NCBI RefSeq assembly: GCF_900176405.1
Contig: NZ_FWXJ01000006.1
Span: 124,001 to 188,000, forward strand
DNA length: 64,000 nucleotides
DNA from: Polynucleobacter kasalickyi
Lineage (GTDB): Bacteria; Pseudomonadota; Gammaproteobacteria; Burkholderiales; Burkholderiaceae
Direction of reading: 5' to 3'
In this document: piece by piece, positions 21,448 to 31,518 of the stretch
Layout of the letters: each line of letters opens with the position of its first letter
How positions within the stretch are numbered: the first letter of the stretch is position 1
Position numbers and translations under genes: made by a program
Notes under the pieces: model-generated
Database searches by the model: none
Told to the model about the DNA's origin: nothing
Seen by the model: only the letters and a program-made list of their open reading frames with translations

Positions 21448-21580
21448 TAAGGAGTAAATAAGGATGTTGTTAGTTATTTTGAAGAAAATCCAGCCCGCGA
21501 TTTACTGAAAGGACATGAAAGTTCTGTTACGATTTAGGGCTGTATGTTCCTTGCGTTTTCCATAAAATAGTAGATTGTTA

Positions 21581-23017
21581 ATGAATCCAAAAAAGTCTCT
21601 TTATTATCTCTTAATGATCTTGCTCACACTGAATTTATCAGCTTGTACTGGTTTAATCAGTAAAGAGTCAACTTCGAATATACCTGATCTTGCGACGATC
21701 GAATCAAAGTTAGAAATCAGCTCCCAACAGTTAGATGCGAAATGGTGGCAGGCTTTTGGGGATCCGCAATTAAATCGCTTAGTCGAGATGGGCGTAACTA
21801 ACTCACCAACCTTAAAGGTGGCAAGCGAACGAGTAGCGACAGCTCAGGCCCTGTTAAATTCTAGTCGGTCGGTATTACTCCCACAGATTGGCTTAACAGC
21901 TCAGGCAAATCGTCAACAGTTGTCACAAAACTATATTTTTATTCCGGGTGTAATGGATCGGATCGCAAACTATGGATTTGTGGCCGGAACTTTTTCATGG
22001 TCTCTTGATATTTGGGGGAAAAATGAAAAACTATTTGAGGCATCAAAATATCGTTTAAAAGGGGCACTTCTAGAGGGTGAGTTAACTCGTTTAAATTTAC
22101 AAATTGCAATCGTAGCCGCCTATGCTGAGTACGATATCGCTCTCAAAAGTCGAAATTTGATGCAACGAGCGAGTGAGATTCAAAAAGAGTTATTAGCTAT
22201 TAATATTGAGCGTCAACAAAAGGGTGTGATTGATTCTCTGGTCGTAAATCAAGAGTCCATTGAGTTAGATCGGGCATTTTCACAACTTGCGATAGCCCAA
22301 TCGATTGTGGATATGTATGCTACCCAACTCGCTATATTGACTGGGAACTCGCCAAGTTGGGTTAGTAATCTAGTGATTCCAAACATTAAATTTCCGAGTA
22401 ATTCTTTGGTACCTAACCAACAAATTCCCTCGGACCTCATTGCGAGAAGACCAGATTTACAAGCACTACTGAGTCAAGTAATGGCGAGTGGAATAGAGTA
22501 CTCTGCAGCTCAATTGGATTACTTGCCAAGCTTTGATTTACAAGCGAATTTGGGTTATCAATCTTTTGGGCTAGATCGTTTACTGAGTAGCTCGAGTCAA
22601 CTTTTTTCGATTGGGCCAGTGATTAATTTGCCAATCTTCAATGGAGGCAGAATCGAGGCAAATATTGCCGCGAAAAAGGCGACGAACAACGAAGCCACTG
22701 CCAGATACCATGAAGCTTTATTACAAGCGTTGAAACAATCTGCCGATGGGATTACCAAAGTGAAGTTCGCTACCCAACAAGTGCAATTCCAAAACAAAGC
22801 AACAGAAAAGTCACAGCATATTTTTAATCAGCTAGAGTCAAGAAAAAAAGTGGGTTTAATTTCAAACGAGCAACTCTTAAAAAATGAGTTAATGTTGATT
22901 GCTCAAAAACAACTTTTAGAGCAAACCAACCTCAATGCCGAAAGTTCCTACCTTTATCTAATTCAAGCTTTGGGTGGAGGATTTAATTCTTCATCAATAA
23001 ATTACACGACTAAATAA
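21581..23017 (+). CDS. Outer-membrane efflux lipoprotein, NodT/OprM family
   Basis: The outer-membrane channel of a tripartite exporter (478 aa). The N-terminus is a lipoprotein signal ending in the lipobox LSAC. The body has the duplicated TolC-type domain; diagnostic stretches are WWQAFGDPQLNRLVEMG near residue 50, and SDLIARRPDLQA and PIFNGGRIEANI in the second half. I chose ATG 21581 rather than the TTG six bases earlier because it gives the normal signal peptide start MNPKKSL. It is followed 19 bases later by emrA and emrB homologues, so one operon encodes all three layers. Confidence 0.92.
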   Translation: MNPKKSLYYLLMILLTLNLSACTGLISKESTSNIPDLATIESKLEISSQQLDAKWWQAFGDPQLNRLVEMGVTNSPTLKVASERVATAQALLNSSRSVLLPQIGLTAQANRQQLSQNYIFIPGVMDRIANYGFVAGTFSWSLDIWGKNEKLFEASKYRLKGALLEGELTRLNLQIAIVAAYAEYDIALKSRNLMQRASEIQKELLAINIERQQKGVIDSLVVNQESIELDRAFSQLAIAQSIVDMYATQLAILTGNSPSWVSNLVIPNIKFPSNSLVPNQQIPSDLIARRPDLQALLSQVMASGIEYSAAQLDYLPSFDLQANLGYQSFGLDRLLSSSSQLFSIGPVINLPIFNGGRIEANIAAKKATNNEATARYHEALLQALKQSADGITKVKFATQQVQFQNKATEKSQHIFNQLESRKKVGLISNEQLLKNELMLIAQKQLLEQTNLNAESSYLYLIQALGGGFNSSSINYTTK

Positions 23018-23036
23018 ACTTAACTTAAAGAGCCTT

Positions 23037-24146
23037 ATGAATGAAACCAAAGCAGCAATGAATCGAAAAAAATCATTTCAGATTTTCTTTATTCTGTTAA
23101 CCCTGATTTCTTTGATTTATCTTGCGTATCAATTTTCAATTGGCATGCATTATGAAACAACAGACAATGCCTATGTCAGTGCACCTCAGTTACAGATTAG
23201 TTCACAGGTTGAAGGTACTATTTCAGCAGTTTTAGTGGCTGAAACACAAAGTGTCAAGTTGGGTGATACGCTTTATAGAATTGATATGACAGAATCAAAA
23301 ATTGCCTCTGAAATGGCTGATGCGGACTTAATTAAAGCGGTGAAGAATGTTCGCGCCACCGTTCTAATCGCTGAGCAGCGCAAATTTGATTTTGATCGTG
23401 CAAATCAAGACTATCAACGAAGAGTTTCGTTAAAGGGCGCTGCCGCTTATTCTACCGAAGAAATTGAGCATCTCAAGACTCAACTTGAAATCAGCAAAAA
23501 TCTCTACAATCAAGCATTAGAAAACGCATACGGCATTACTAAATTTGAAAAAATATCTAGTCATCCTGATGTTATCAAAGCCTTGGGTCAGGTAAAAAAG
23601 AATTACGTGACTTTATTAAGATCAGAAGTAAAGGCACCGATTGATGCAATTGTTGCCAAAAGAAATGCTCAAGTTGGACAGCGTGTAATGCCAGGAACGG
23701 TACTAGCAGGACTGATCCTCAATGACTCAATGTGGGTTGATGCCAATTTTAAAGAAAACCAATTAGCAAATATTCGAATTGGACAACCTGTGGAATTGGA
23801 GTCAGATATCTATGGTTCAAAAGTGATCTTTCCAGGTAAGGTCATTGGTTTTTCTCCTGGAACAGGCGCATCCTTAGCGCTGTTACCTGCTCAAAACGCA
23901 ACAGGTAATTGGGTGAAGGTTGTACAGCGACTTCCAGTTCGCATTCAAATTGATGCTGATACCTTGAAAAAATATCCACTGAAAGTTGGACTTTCGATGG
24001 TAGCAAAAGTTGATATTGCTAATCGTGATGGAGTTCCTTTGGCTGCAATGCAACAGAGTGAACTGCTAGCAACCAAAATATTTGAACAGCAATCACTTGA
24101 TGCTGAGAAACATGCATTAAGCCTTTTTAACAAAGCGAATCAGTAA
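23037..24146 (+). CDS. emrA: EmrA-type membrane fusion protein (HlyD family)
   Basis: The periplasmic adaptor of an MFS-type tripartite exporter (369 aa). A single N-terminal membrane helix (about residues 15-37) is followed by TTDNAYVSAPQLQISSQVEG, the start of the lipoyl/biotinyl-like domain, then a coiled-coil hairpin (about 95-175) and the second lipoyl half (VKAPIDAIVAKRNAQVGQ). The beta-barrel part has the family segment WVDANFKENQL. It lies between its channel (19 bases) and its pump (2 bases). The transported compounds are unknown. Confidence 0.93.
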   Translation: MNETKAAMNRKKSFQIFFILLTLISLIYLAYQFSIGMHYETTDNAYVSAPQLQISSQVEGTISAVLVAETQSVKLGDTLYRIDMTESKIASEMADADLIKAVKNVRATVLIAEQRKFDFDRANQDYQRRVSLKGAAAYSTEEIEHLKTQLEISKNLYNQALENAYGITKFEKISSHPDVIKALGQVKKNYVTLLRSEVKAPIDAIVAKRNAQVGQRVMPGTVLAGLILNDSMWVDANFKENQLANIRIGQPVELESDIYGSKVIFPGKVIGFSPGTGASLALLPAQNATGNWVKVVQRLPVRIQIDADTLKKYPLKVGLSMVAKVDIANRDGVPLAAMQQSELLATKIFEQQSLDAEKHALSLFNKANQ

Positions 24147-24148
24147 AG

Positions 24149-25711
24149 ATGACGGAAATGAATCCTTCAATGCCGAAAGGTCATTTGACGGAACCCGAAC
24201 CGTTGCATGGCATTAAACTCATTCTAGCAACGATTGCTTTAGGTCTAGGCTCATTCATGAATGTGCTAGATATTTCGATTGCGAATGTGGCTTTACCGAC
24301 CATTGCTGGAGACTTTGCTGTCAGTCCTGCTCAAGGTACTTGGGTCATCACTTCTTATGCTGTTAGTGAAGCTATTATGCTGCCGTTGACAGGGTGGCTA
24401 TCTAGTCGTTTTGGTGAGATTAAACAATTCATCATAGCGACCTTGTTGTTTACTTTGTTTTCTGTGTTGTGTGGACTGGCATGGTCTTTCCCTGTTCTTT
24501 TAATCGGTAGAATATTCCAAGGAATCGTTGGTGCTTCGATGATTCCCCTTTCTCAAGCTTTAATTGTTAAAAGTTTTCCTGTTGAAAAAAGGGGGATGGC
24601 ACTTGGTATTTGGGCTCTGACAACGATTATTGCTCCGGTTTCAGGTCCCTTAATCGGTGGTTGGTTAACTGACCATTACTCTTGGCGCTGGGTCTTTTAT
24701 ATTAATATTCCGTTTGGCCTCTTATGTACTGGTTTGATCTACTGGTTGATGAAGGGGCGGGACAATGTACCGGTTAAAAAGCCAATTGATGCGATGGGTT
24801 TATTACTACTTGCGATTGGCATTGGGTGTTTACAAATCATGCTGGATAAAGGGAATGAATTAGACTGGTTTTCATCCAACTTTATTGTCATTGTTGCCGT
24901 CGTCTCTGTGATTAGTTTAATTAGTTTTATTATCTGGGAGTTAGGTGAGGAACATCCGGTAGTTGATTTACGACTATTTAAGATACCCAACTTCTTGATA
25001 TCTTGCCTTTGTTTATTTATTGGGTCATTTGCTTTTTACATCTTCGTTGTCATTGGACCATTGTGGATGCAAACACAGCTGGGATATACCCCTGTAATTG
25101 CTGGTATGGTGATGGCTAGTACGGGTCTGCTCGCAATCTTTGCTGGTCCCTTATTCGGCTCTCAATTACCAAAACTTGGTGCCCGGCGAGTTGCGACCTT
25201 TGGCTACATTTGCTTTGCAATCTCGGCAATTTGGAGTGGTTCAATGACGACTGATGTTGACTTTCATTACCTTCAAGCTTCGCGTTGGATTATGGGGTTT
25301 GGTATCGCAGGATTTTTTGTGCCTCTTACCGCTATTTCTTTGTCACGGCTTAAAGGCCCACAAATTGCAGCAGGAGCTGGTTTGACCAATTTTTTACGAA
25401 ATCTTGGCGGTAGTATCGGTACTGCCCTTGGGGTCACGATTTGGCAAAATGATGCAATTCGTAATCACGCAGTACTCAGTGAATCGATCAACCCTACGAA
25501 TTTACAATTCATGGAGCTGAGTAACTACCTAACTGGCATGGGTCTAGATGAGCCGGCACAGTTACAGTTAGTTGATTTACTCGTGAGCTCTCAAGCTTAT
25601 ATTTTATCGACTAATCATCTTCTAACCCTGTCTGGTTTGATTATGCTGAGTCTCATACCGATTATTTGGTTTGCAAAGCCACCTTTTGCTGCCGGCGGTG
25701 GTGGCCACTAA
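24149..25711 (+). CDS. emrB: EmrB/QacA-type MFS drug transporter (DHA2 family, 14 helices)
   Basis: The inner-membrane pump of the exporter (520 aa), a proton-driven antiporter with 14 helices. Family motifs include LDISIANVALPTIAGD (motif D1, first helix), GWLSSRFGEIK (motif A) and the antiporter motif C region, IIAPVSGPLIGGWL. The C-terminus ends in a short glycine-rich tail. It completes the channel-adaptor-pump operon and is convergent with dnaQ. Confidence 0.94.
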   Translation: MTEMNPSMPKGHLTEPEPLHGIKLILATIALGLGSFMNVLDISIANVALPTIAGDFAVSPAQGTWVITSYAVSEAIMLPLTGWLSSRFGEIKQFIIATLLFTLFSVLCGLAWSFPVLLIGRIFQGIVGASMIPLSQALIVKSFPVEKRGMALGIWALTTIIAPVSGPLIGGWLTDHYSWRWVFYINIPFGLLCTGLIYWLMKGRDNVPVKKPIDAMGLLLLAIGIGCLQIMLDKGNELDWFSSNFIVIVAVVSVISLISFIIWELGEEHPVVDLRLFKIPNFLISCLCLFIGSFAFYIFVVIGPLWMQTQLGYTPVIAGMVMASTGLLAIFAGPLFGSQLPKLGARRVATFGYICFAISAIWSGSMTTDVDFHYLQASRWIMGFGIAGFFVPLTAISLSRLKGPQIAAGAGLTNFLRNLGGSIGTALGVTIWQNDAIRNHAVLSESINPTNLQFMELSNYLTGMGLDEPAQLQLVDLLVSSQAYILSTNHLLTLSGLIMLSLIPIIWFAKPPFAAGGGGH

Positions 25712-25739
25712 AACTGCTTGTTTGCTACGAGCTTTTGAT

Positions 25740-26438
25740 TCAAACACCCCAAACGGCTGGTTTTTTGTTTTTCTTTTCAATCTCTGCAAGAACTTGTAAA
25801 TGATCTGCGAGTTCGCTGGCATCAGCCTTAATGATTTTTAAATTTTTTGGTAGTTCAGTTAAAAATTGCATTTGAGCATTACTATCCATGGAATCATCCG
25901 ATGCTTCCATCCCTAAATCATTTTGGCCACGGGTCATACAAAGATAGACTTCGGCTAGGAGCTCAGCATCCAATAGGGCACCGTGAAAAGTGCGATGATC
26001 ATTTTTAACTTCAAATCGTTGACACAATGCATCCAGGTTATTTCTCTTGCCAGGAAACATTTGTTGTGCATCTTTTAAAGTATCAATTACGCCAGAAACG
26101 ATGGAGCTAAAAACAGGGTATCCAGCTTTACGAAATTCCATATCCAAGAAGCCCATATCAAAGGCGGCATTATGAATAATCACTTCAGCATCTTTAGTAA
26201 AGGCGATGATATCTTCCGCTAAATCTTTAAAGACAGGCTTATCCGCCAAAAATTCAGCTCTTAGACCGTGAATTCTGGCCGCTTCTTCTGGCATATCACG
26301 TTCGGGATTCACATAAAAGTGTAAAGTGTTCCCAGTAAGTCTTCGATTTAGGAGTTCAATACATCCAATTTCGACGAGTCGGTCGCCATTTTTGGGGTTT
26401 AAACCAGTAGTTTCGGTGTCAAGGATAATTTGTCGCAT
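25740..26438 (-). CDS. dnaQ: DNA polymerase III epsilon subunit (proofreading exonuclease)
   Basis: The 3'-5' proofreading exonuclease of the replicase (232 aa). All DEDDh residues are visible: D7 and E9 in ILDTETTG (ExoI), D94 in IHNAAFDMGF (ExoII), and H152 and D157 in FHGALLDAELLAEVY (ExoIII). The C-terminal part after residue 175 is variable and would carry the link to the alpha subunit. In many betaproteobacteria dnaQ is close to rnhA, a methyltransferase gene and gloB; here an RND pump operon lies between dnaQ and rnhA. Confidence 0.97.
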   Translation of the reverse strand: MRQIILDTETTGLNPKNGDRLVEIGCIELLNRRLTGNTLHFYVNPERDMPEEAARIHGLRAEFLADKPVFKDLAEDIIAFTKDAEVIIHNAAFDMGFLDMEFRKAGYPVFSSIVSGVIDTLKDAQQMFPGKRNNLDALCQRFEVKNDHRTFHGALLDAELLAEVYLCMTRGQNDLGMEASDDSMDSNAQMQFLTELPKNLKIIKADASELADHLQVLAEIEKKNKKPAVWGV

Positions 26439-26463
26439 CAGTTGATTTTAGCAAACTCTTATT

Positions 26464-26491
26464 GAAAAAAACAAAGGCCCTAAAGGGCCTT
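26464..26491 (-). terminator. Rho-independent terminator of the RND efflux operon
   Basis: On the minus strand the hairpin AAGGCCC (pairs 26485-26491 with 26474-26480, four-base loop) is followed by a T-rich run corresponding to the A-run at 26465-26471. This is a typical intrinsic terminator just after the end of the RND permease gene. It lies upstream of dnaQ, so dnaQ needs its own promoter. Confidence 0.8.
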
Positions 26492-26517
26492 GGTTCATGG
26501 GAAGTAAGATCCTGAAC

Positions 26518-29500
26518 TTAATCTGGCATCATTTCCGGCGGTACATTTAAAGGTCCATCACCTGCAAACTTATCTAAATAAATATAAATTACAGGTGTAA
26601 TGTAGAGGGTGATCACTTGTGAGAAGAGTAATCCACCAACTACAGCGATACCTAATGGTTGTCTGAGTTCAGCGCCAGCACCAAGACCTAATGCAATTGG
26701 TAAAGCACCCATCATCGCTGCTAGGGTAGTCATCAGAATCGGTCTAAATCTCACTAAGCAGGCTAATTTGATTGCCTCAGCTGCCGGAAGATTTTGTGTG
26801 CGCTTAGCATCTAAGGCGAAGTCAATCATCAAAATCGCGTTTTTCTTGACGATACCAATCAACAGAAGAATACCAATCGTAGCAATAATGGTAAGTTCCA
26901 TACCAAACAGTTGTAAAAATAGTAAGGCACCAATTGCTGCAGAAGGCAATCCGGCCAAAATGGTTAATGGGTGAATATAACTTTCATATAAAACACCTAA
27001 CAATAGATAAATTACTAAAACAGCAGCAATTAACAGTATCGCTTGGCCTGCTTGACCATCCTTAAATACCGCGGCATCTCCACCGTAACTCGTAATGATG
27101 GAAACTGGTAATTTAATTTCCTTGGTGAAGTTTTCAAGTTTTGTTGTGGCATTACCTAAAGGTACGTCTGGTGCCAAATTAAAGGAAATGGTTACTGCAG
27201 GAATTTGACCTTGGTGGTTCACTGCTGTAGGCCCAATAAATCTTTCAAAGGAGGCGATGCCACTGAGAGGTACTAATTTATCGGTAGCTCGGCCTCTTAA
27301 ATAGATGAAATTTAAATCAGATTCAAATTGCTTATCAGCTGCAGTTACTTCCAAGATCACCTGATACGTATTGACCGGAGTATAAATGGTGGACACTTGT
27401 TTTTCACCATAAGCAGAGTAGAGGGCAGTACGAATGTCTTGCATGGTTACACCCGCACTAGCTGCTTTTTCACGGTCGATGTTTACTCGGACATTTAAAC
27501 CTTTTAACTGCGAGTCACTTGTTACATCTCTAAAGTCTGGGTCTGCTTTCATTTTTGCTTGGACTTTTTCAGACCACTCATTGACCCCTTCGATTCCTAC
27601 ACTTTGAAGAATAAATTGGTAACGGCTTTTACTTTGTTTGCCGCCAAGTTGAAGATTTTGCACTGGACGCATGTAAACGAGTAACCCAGGGATTTTCCTG
27701 AAATTTTTCCTCAAGTTTTCGAGCACCAAACTCATTTTCGGACGATCACCTTTAGGTTTCAAGTTGATAAATAATCGTCCAATATTGGTACCTGTACTAG
27801 CTCCACCTCCCAATACGGATACGAAAGTATCCACATTCGGGTCTTTCATTACTGAATTTGCTGCTTGGTCTTGAAGAGCTAACATGGCTTCAAATGAAAT
27901 ATCTTCAGAAGCTTCAGTTGTAACAATGATTTGGCCAATATCTTCCTCTGGGAAAAATCCTTTTGGAATGGTCATAAATAATGCAGCAGTCAGGGCAAAA
28001 GTACCAAAAGCGGTAAGGAGTACGTAAAAACGATATTTCAGTGCGACATCTAAGGTGCGCGAATACGCATTAAAGATGGCATTAAAAAGGATTTCAAACT
28101 TTCTAACAATCCAAACATCCTTTGTTTGATGGTCATGCGATATCTTGGGTAAAAACTTACTACATAACATTGGTACCAAGGTCAAAGAGACAATTGCGGA
28201 AACCAAAATCGACAAACTAACTACCACCGCAAATTCCCTAAACAACAAGCCGACTGGCCCTGGCATGAAGAAAATTGGGATGAAAACCGCAACGAGTGAA
28301 ATGGAGATGGAAATAATCGTAAAACCAACTTCTTTACTACCCGTTAAAGCGGCTTTTAAAGGATGCATTCCTTCTTCGATATGACGAATAATATTTTCAA
28401 GTACTACGATAGAGTCATCAACGACCAGTCCCACCGCTAAGGTAATACCTAGTAAGGAAACATTGTCTAGGCTATAACCCATAAAGTACATTAAGAAAAA
28501 AGCGCCAATTAATGATACTGGAAGGCTCATTGCAGGAATGAGGGTTGCAGCGGCTTGTTTTAAGAACAAGAAAATCACCAGTACCACTAGCAGGATGGTT
28601 AAAGCTAAAGTGAGGTTAACATCATGCAGAGATTCTTTGATTGATCTTGAACGGTCATTTAAAAGGTTGACCTTCAAAGATGCTGGTAATTGTTTTTCAA
28701 ATTGAGGAATCATGCCTTTAATCGCATCTACAACTTTTACCGTGTTTGCACTCGGTTGTCTCAAAATGGCAATAACAATACTACGCTCATCTTTAAATCT
28801 ACCTAAACTTCTGACACTCTCGAAAGACTCTGAAACTTCCGCAACATCCTTTAAGCGAATGGGGTTACCACTGCGCTGAGCGATAATTAAATTAGCATAA
28901 TCACTTGCTTTAACCATCTGCGCATTGGCATAAATGGTCAAAGATTGCCTAGGGCCGTCTAAAACACCGACGGGTGAATTAGAGTTTGCTCTGTTAATCG
29001 CAACGTTTAAATCATCCATCGTGAGATTGTTGAGCGCAAGTTTGGCTGGGATCGCTCTTACCCGAACTGCATATCTCTTCGATCCATACACCAACACCTG
29101 AGCAACGCCATCAATCGTAGAAAGATTCGGTGAAAGTAGATTCTCAGCATAGTCTGTGATTTGCGCCAAATTCATCGAAGGTGATGTTAATGCTAATAAC
29201 AACACAGGAGCATCCGCAGGATTTACTTTTCGGTAAGAGGGCGGAATGAGCATTTCGATTGGGAGCCTTTTTTGGGCTCTTAACATCGCTGCTTGCACAT
29301 CAACCGCTGCTTTATCAATATCACGATTATTATTGAACTCGAGGGTAATACTTGTGTTTGCTAAATAGTTGGTTGAACTAATGACATTAATACCGTCAAT
29401 GGTTGAGAACTCTTTTTCAAGCGGCAAGGCCACACTAGAAGCCATATTTTCAGGACTGGCACCCGGCAGTGTGGCTGAAACTTGAATCACTGGTGAGTTA

Positions 29501-29619
29501 AAGCTTGGCAGGGCAGCTACAGGTATTTTCGTATAAGCAATCGCTCCAGCAACTACAGTAGCCAAAGACAGTAGAATTGTCATTACTGGACGTCTAATAC
29601 ATAGTTCAGATATTGTCAT
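26518..29619 (-). CDS. RND efflux permease, MdtB/MdtC-like (HAE-1 family)
   Basis: The inner-membrane pump of a resistance-nodulation-division exporter (1033 aa, 12 helices, two large periplasmic loops). The start MTISELCIRRPVMTILLS is typical. The proton-relay aspartate pair is visible in helix 4, GLVVDDSIVVLENI. The loop sequence around SPNLSTIDGVAQV and the general pattern resemble MdtB/MdtC and MuxB rather than AcrB, but only one permease gene is present, so no MdtBC-type heteromer is encoded here. No outer-membrane channel gene lies in this operon; the NodT-like channel at 21.6 kb or one elsewhere would be needed. Substrates are unknown. Confidence 0.92.
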   Translation of the reverse strand: MTISELCIRRPVMTILLSLATVVAGAIAYTKIPVAALPSFNSPVIQVSATLPGASPENMASSVALPLEKEFSTIDGINVISSTNYLANTSITLEFNNNRDIDKAAVDVQAAMLRAQKRLPIEMLIPPSYRKVNPADAPVLLLALTSPSMNLAQITDYAENLLSPNLSTIDGVAQVLVYGSKRYAVRVRAIPAKLALNNLTMDDLNVAINRANSNSPVGVLDGPRQSLTIYANAQMVKASDYANLIIAQRSGNPIRLKDVAEVSESFESVRSLGRFKDERSIVIAILRQPSANTVKVVDAIKGMIPQFEKQLPASLKVNLLNDRSRSIKESLHDVNLTLALTILLVVLVIFLFLKQAAATLIPAMSLPVSLIGAFFLMYFMGYSLDNVSLLGITLAVGLVVDDSIVVLENIIRHIEEGMHPLKAALTGSKEVGFTIISISISLVAVFIPIFFMPGPVGLLFREFAVVVSLSILVSAIVSLTLVPMLCSKFLPKISHDHQTKDVWIVRKFEILFNAIFNAYSRTLDVALKYRFYVLLTAFGTFALTAALFMTIPKGFFPEEDIGQIIVTTEASEDISFEAMLALQDQAANSVMKDPNVDTFVSVLGGGASTGTNIGRLFINLKPKGDRPKMSLVLENLRKNFRKIPGLLVYMRPVQNLQLGGKQSKSRYQFILQSVGIEGVNEWSEKVQAKMKADPDFRDVTSDSQLKGLNVRVNIDREKAASAGVTMQDIRTALYSAYGEKQVSTIYTPVNTYQVILEVTAADKQFESDLNFIYLRGRATDKLVPLSGIASFERFIGPTAVNHQGQIPAVTISFNLAPDVPLGNATTKLENFTKEIKLPVSIITSYGGDAAVFKDGQAGQAILLIAAVLVIYLLLGVLYESYIHPLTILAGLPSAAIGALLFLQLFGMELTIIATIGILLLIGIVKKNAILMIDFALDAKRTQNLPAAEAIKLACLVRFRPILMTTLAAMMGALPIALGLGAGAELRQPLGIAVVGGLLFSQVITLYITPVIYIYLDKFAGDGPLNVPPEMMPD

Positions 29620-29714
29620 TTTAGTATTTCACTTTACACAATTTCATACCGTAGAATCCAGCAAGAGATTTCTACTTGGGTTGTTAAATTTGAAGGTTTA
29701 GAGAGTTTAAAGAA

Positions 29715-30899
29715 CTAGTGCGTTGCGGCAGGACCTTCTTTAGATTCTTTTGGCTTATCGTCAGTTTTTCCAGCAGTTGATTCGGTAACTTTTGCACCAG
29801 GCCGTAAATTTTGTTTACCTTCGACCACAATTCTTGCGCCCTCGTCGATACCACTAATTGCTGCATAGCCATTTGTTTGCACCAGAATTTTAATTTTCTT
29901 CAATGAAACTTTATTCTCATCATCTACCAGATAGACTTGATCACCGCTGGTATTGGAGATGATAGATTGACTTGGAACAACAATAGAGTCTTTGAGTAAT
30001 TGTGTTTGTAAAGTGACGTTAACAAAGCGTCCAGGAGCAAGCGTGTTGTCAGCATTATCTAAGGTCGCCTTGACTTTGACCGAGCCAATTGAAGTGTCAA
30101 CTTGGTTATCAACCACAAATACTTTACCTTCTTTTGTTTTGCCATTACCAATGTCAACCTTTACACCCAATCCTGAACTGGCTTTTTGTAATTGAATCAA
30201 GCCTGCCATGTAGGATTCAGGAACCATAAATTGCACGTAAATTGGATTTAATTGAGTAACTGTAACCATCGCACCTAAAGTGGTCGTACTGGCTGAGGTT
30301 GTCGTTGTTGAGACGACGTTACCTGGTTGAACAAGTTGCCCAACAAAAACGTTAATAACACCAGTTTTTCCAGTAATAGGAGATCTAATGGTGTCGTAAC
30401 TGAGCACGACTGCCGCAGCATTTGCGGTTGCTTGTGCTGAATTAGCATTGGCTAAGGCTGTATCGACAGTAGCTTGAGAGATGAAATTTTGTTTGAGTAA
30501 TTCAACCGATCTTTGGTATTGACGCTGCGCATCTTCTGCTAAAGCTTTTGCCTTTTCATAATTTGCTTTATCTGCACGATCATCTAAAGTAAACAAGATA
30601 TCACCAGCTTTGACATCTTGCCCATCTTTAAAGTGAATCTTTGAAATGATATTGGTGACTTGAGGACGAATATCCACAATATTAGCCGAGACAATATTTC
30701 CTGACGTTTCAATAATCACAGGAAAGTCTTTTTTGACTGCTTTCACAGAAACAACTGTTTGGGCACCTTGATTTGATTTTTTTTCTTCTTTAGGAGAGGA
30801 TAAAAAGAAGGTATAGGTCGCATATCCAATTCCTGCTAGGATAAGCACAGAAAGTCCAATTTTTTTGATATTAAATTTTGATTTAATTGAGTTATTCAT
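29715..30899 (-). CDS. RND efflux periplasmic adaptor, MdtA-like
   Basis: The membrane fusion protein (394 aa) for the downstream permease, 95 bases away. It has an N-terminal membrane helix (about residues 13-30, KIGLSVLILAGIGYATYTF), lipoyl-domain halves around NIVDIRPQVTNIISK and YDTIRSPITGKTGVI, a coiled-coil hairpin between them (about 105-160) and beta-barrel segments such as LNPIYVQFMVPE. A Ser/Thr-rich stretch (STTTTSASTTT) interrupts it near residue 200. The C-terminus is charged (DDKPKESKEG). It has no lipobox, so it is held by the helix rather than lipid. Confidence 0.92.
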   Translation of the reverse strand: MNNSIKSKFNIKKIGLSVLILAGIGYATYTFFLSSPKEEKKSNQGAQTVVSVKAVKKDFPVIIETSGNIVSANIVDIRPQVTNIISKIHFKDGQDVKAGDILFTLDDRADKANYEKAKALAEDAQRQYQRSVELLKQNFISQATVDTALANANSAQATANAAAVVLSYDTIRSPITGKTGVINVFVGQLVQPGNVVSTTTTSASTTTLGAMVTVTQLNPIYVQFMVPESYMAGLIQLQKASSGLGVKVDIGNGKTKEGKVFVVDNQVDTSIGSVKVKATLDNADNTLAPGRFVNVTLQTQLLKDSIVVPSQSIISNTSGDQVYLVDDENKVSLKKIKILVQTNGYAAISGIDEGARIVVEGKQNLRPGAKVTESTAGKTDDKPKESKEGPAATH

Positions 30900-31056
30900 G
30901 AATTTTTGGTTTCTTACAAATAAATAGGGATAAAAAAACGAAATTAATCAATCATCTAAAAAAATTGAATAGTTGTTTAACTAATTGTCTCGATTTTCTC
31001 ATAAAGTTTTAGTACTTTAATTAATTTTTGGTTTAACCTTACTCATATCTTGAGGA

Positions 31057-31518
31057 TTACACAACTGAGCTAGCACCTTCATTGGCTAATCGGTCGGCAA
31101 TTTCATTCCCAATATCTCCAGAATGACCTTTTACCCAATGCCACTGAATCGTATGTTGCTGAATTTCTTTGTCGAGAGCCTGCCAGAGATCTACATTGAG
31201 CAAGGGACTTTTATCAGCCTTACGCCAACCATTCTTTTTCCAGCCTACTAGCCACTCTGATACGCCTTTTTGCACATATTTTGAATCCGTATAGAGATTG
31301 ATAGTACAAGCAAATTTGAGTGCTTTTAAAGCTTCAATCACTGCATTAAGCTCCATGCGGTTATTGGTCGTAAATTTTTCGCCACCTTTAAGAAATTTTT
31401 CGTGCTCACCATATTTTAAATAAGCTCCCCATCCGCCCAGTCCAGGGTTGCCTTTACAGGCCCCATCGGTATAAACAGTTACTGGGGCATTATTTGATGG
31501 AGTGGTTTTTGAGTTCAT
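31057..31518 (-). CDS. rnhA: Ribonuclease HI
   Basis: Degrades the RNA strand of RNA-DNA hybrids (153 aa). The catalytic carboxylates are visible: D18 in [12 protein letters not shown]56 in [12 protein letters not shown]78 in YTDSKYV and D142 in NEIADRLA. The basic-protrusion segment [12 protein letters not shown] is also present. Its start overlaps the end of the upstream methyltransferase gene by 29 bases, so the two are co-transcribed and probably coupled. Confidence 0.97.
   Translation of the reverse strand: MNSKTTPSNNAPVTVYTDGACKGNPGLGGWGAYLKYGEHEKFLKGGEKFTTNNRMELNAVIEALKALKFACTINLYTDSKYVQKGVSEWLVGWKKNGWRKADKSPLLNVDLWQALDKEIQQHTIQWHWVKGHSGDIGNEIADRLANEGASSVV

Noticed and set aside
26609..26974. 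A 121-codon plus-strand open frame inside the RND permease gene
   Set aside because: It is fully antisense to conserved membrane helices of the permease, has no ribosome binding site and no recognisable domain.
30901..31034. Exact 12-base direct repeat AATTTTTGGTTT (30901-30912 and 31023-31034) beside the RND operon, considered as an insertion scar
   Set aside because: Both copies lie on the same side of the operon in AT-rich DNA and do not bracket it; a chance match is likely.
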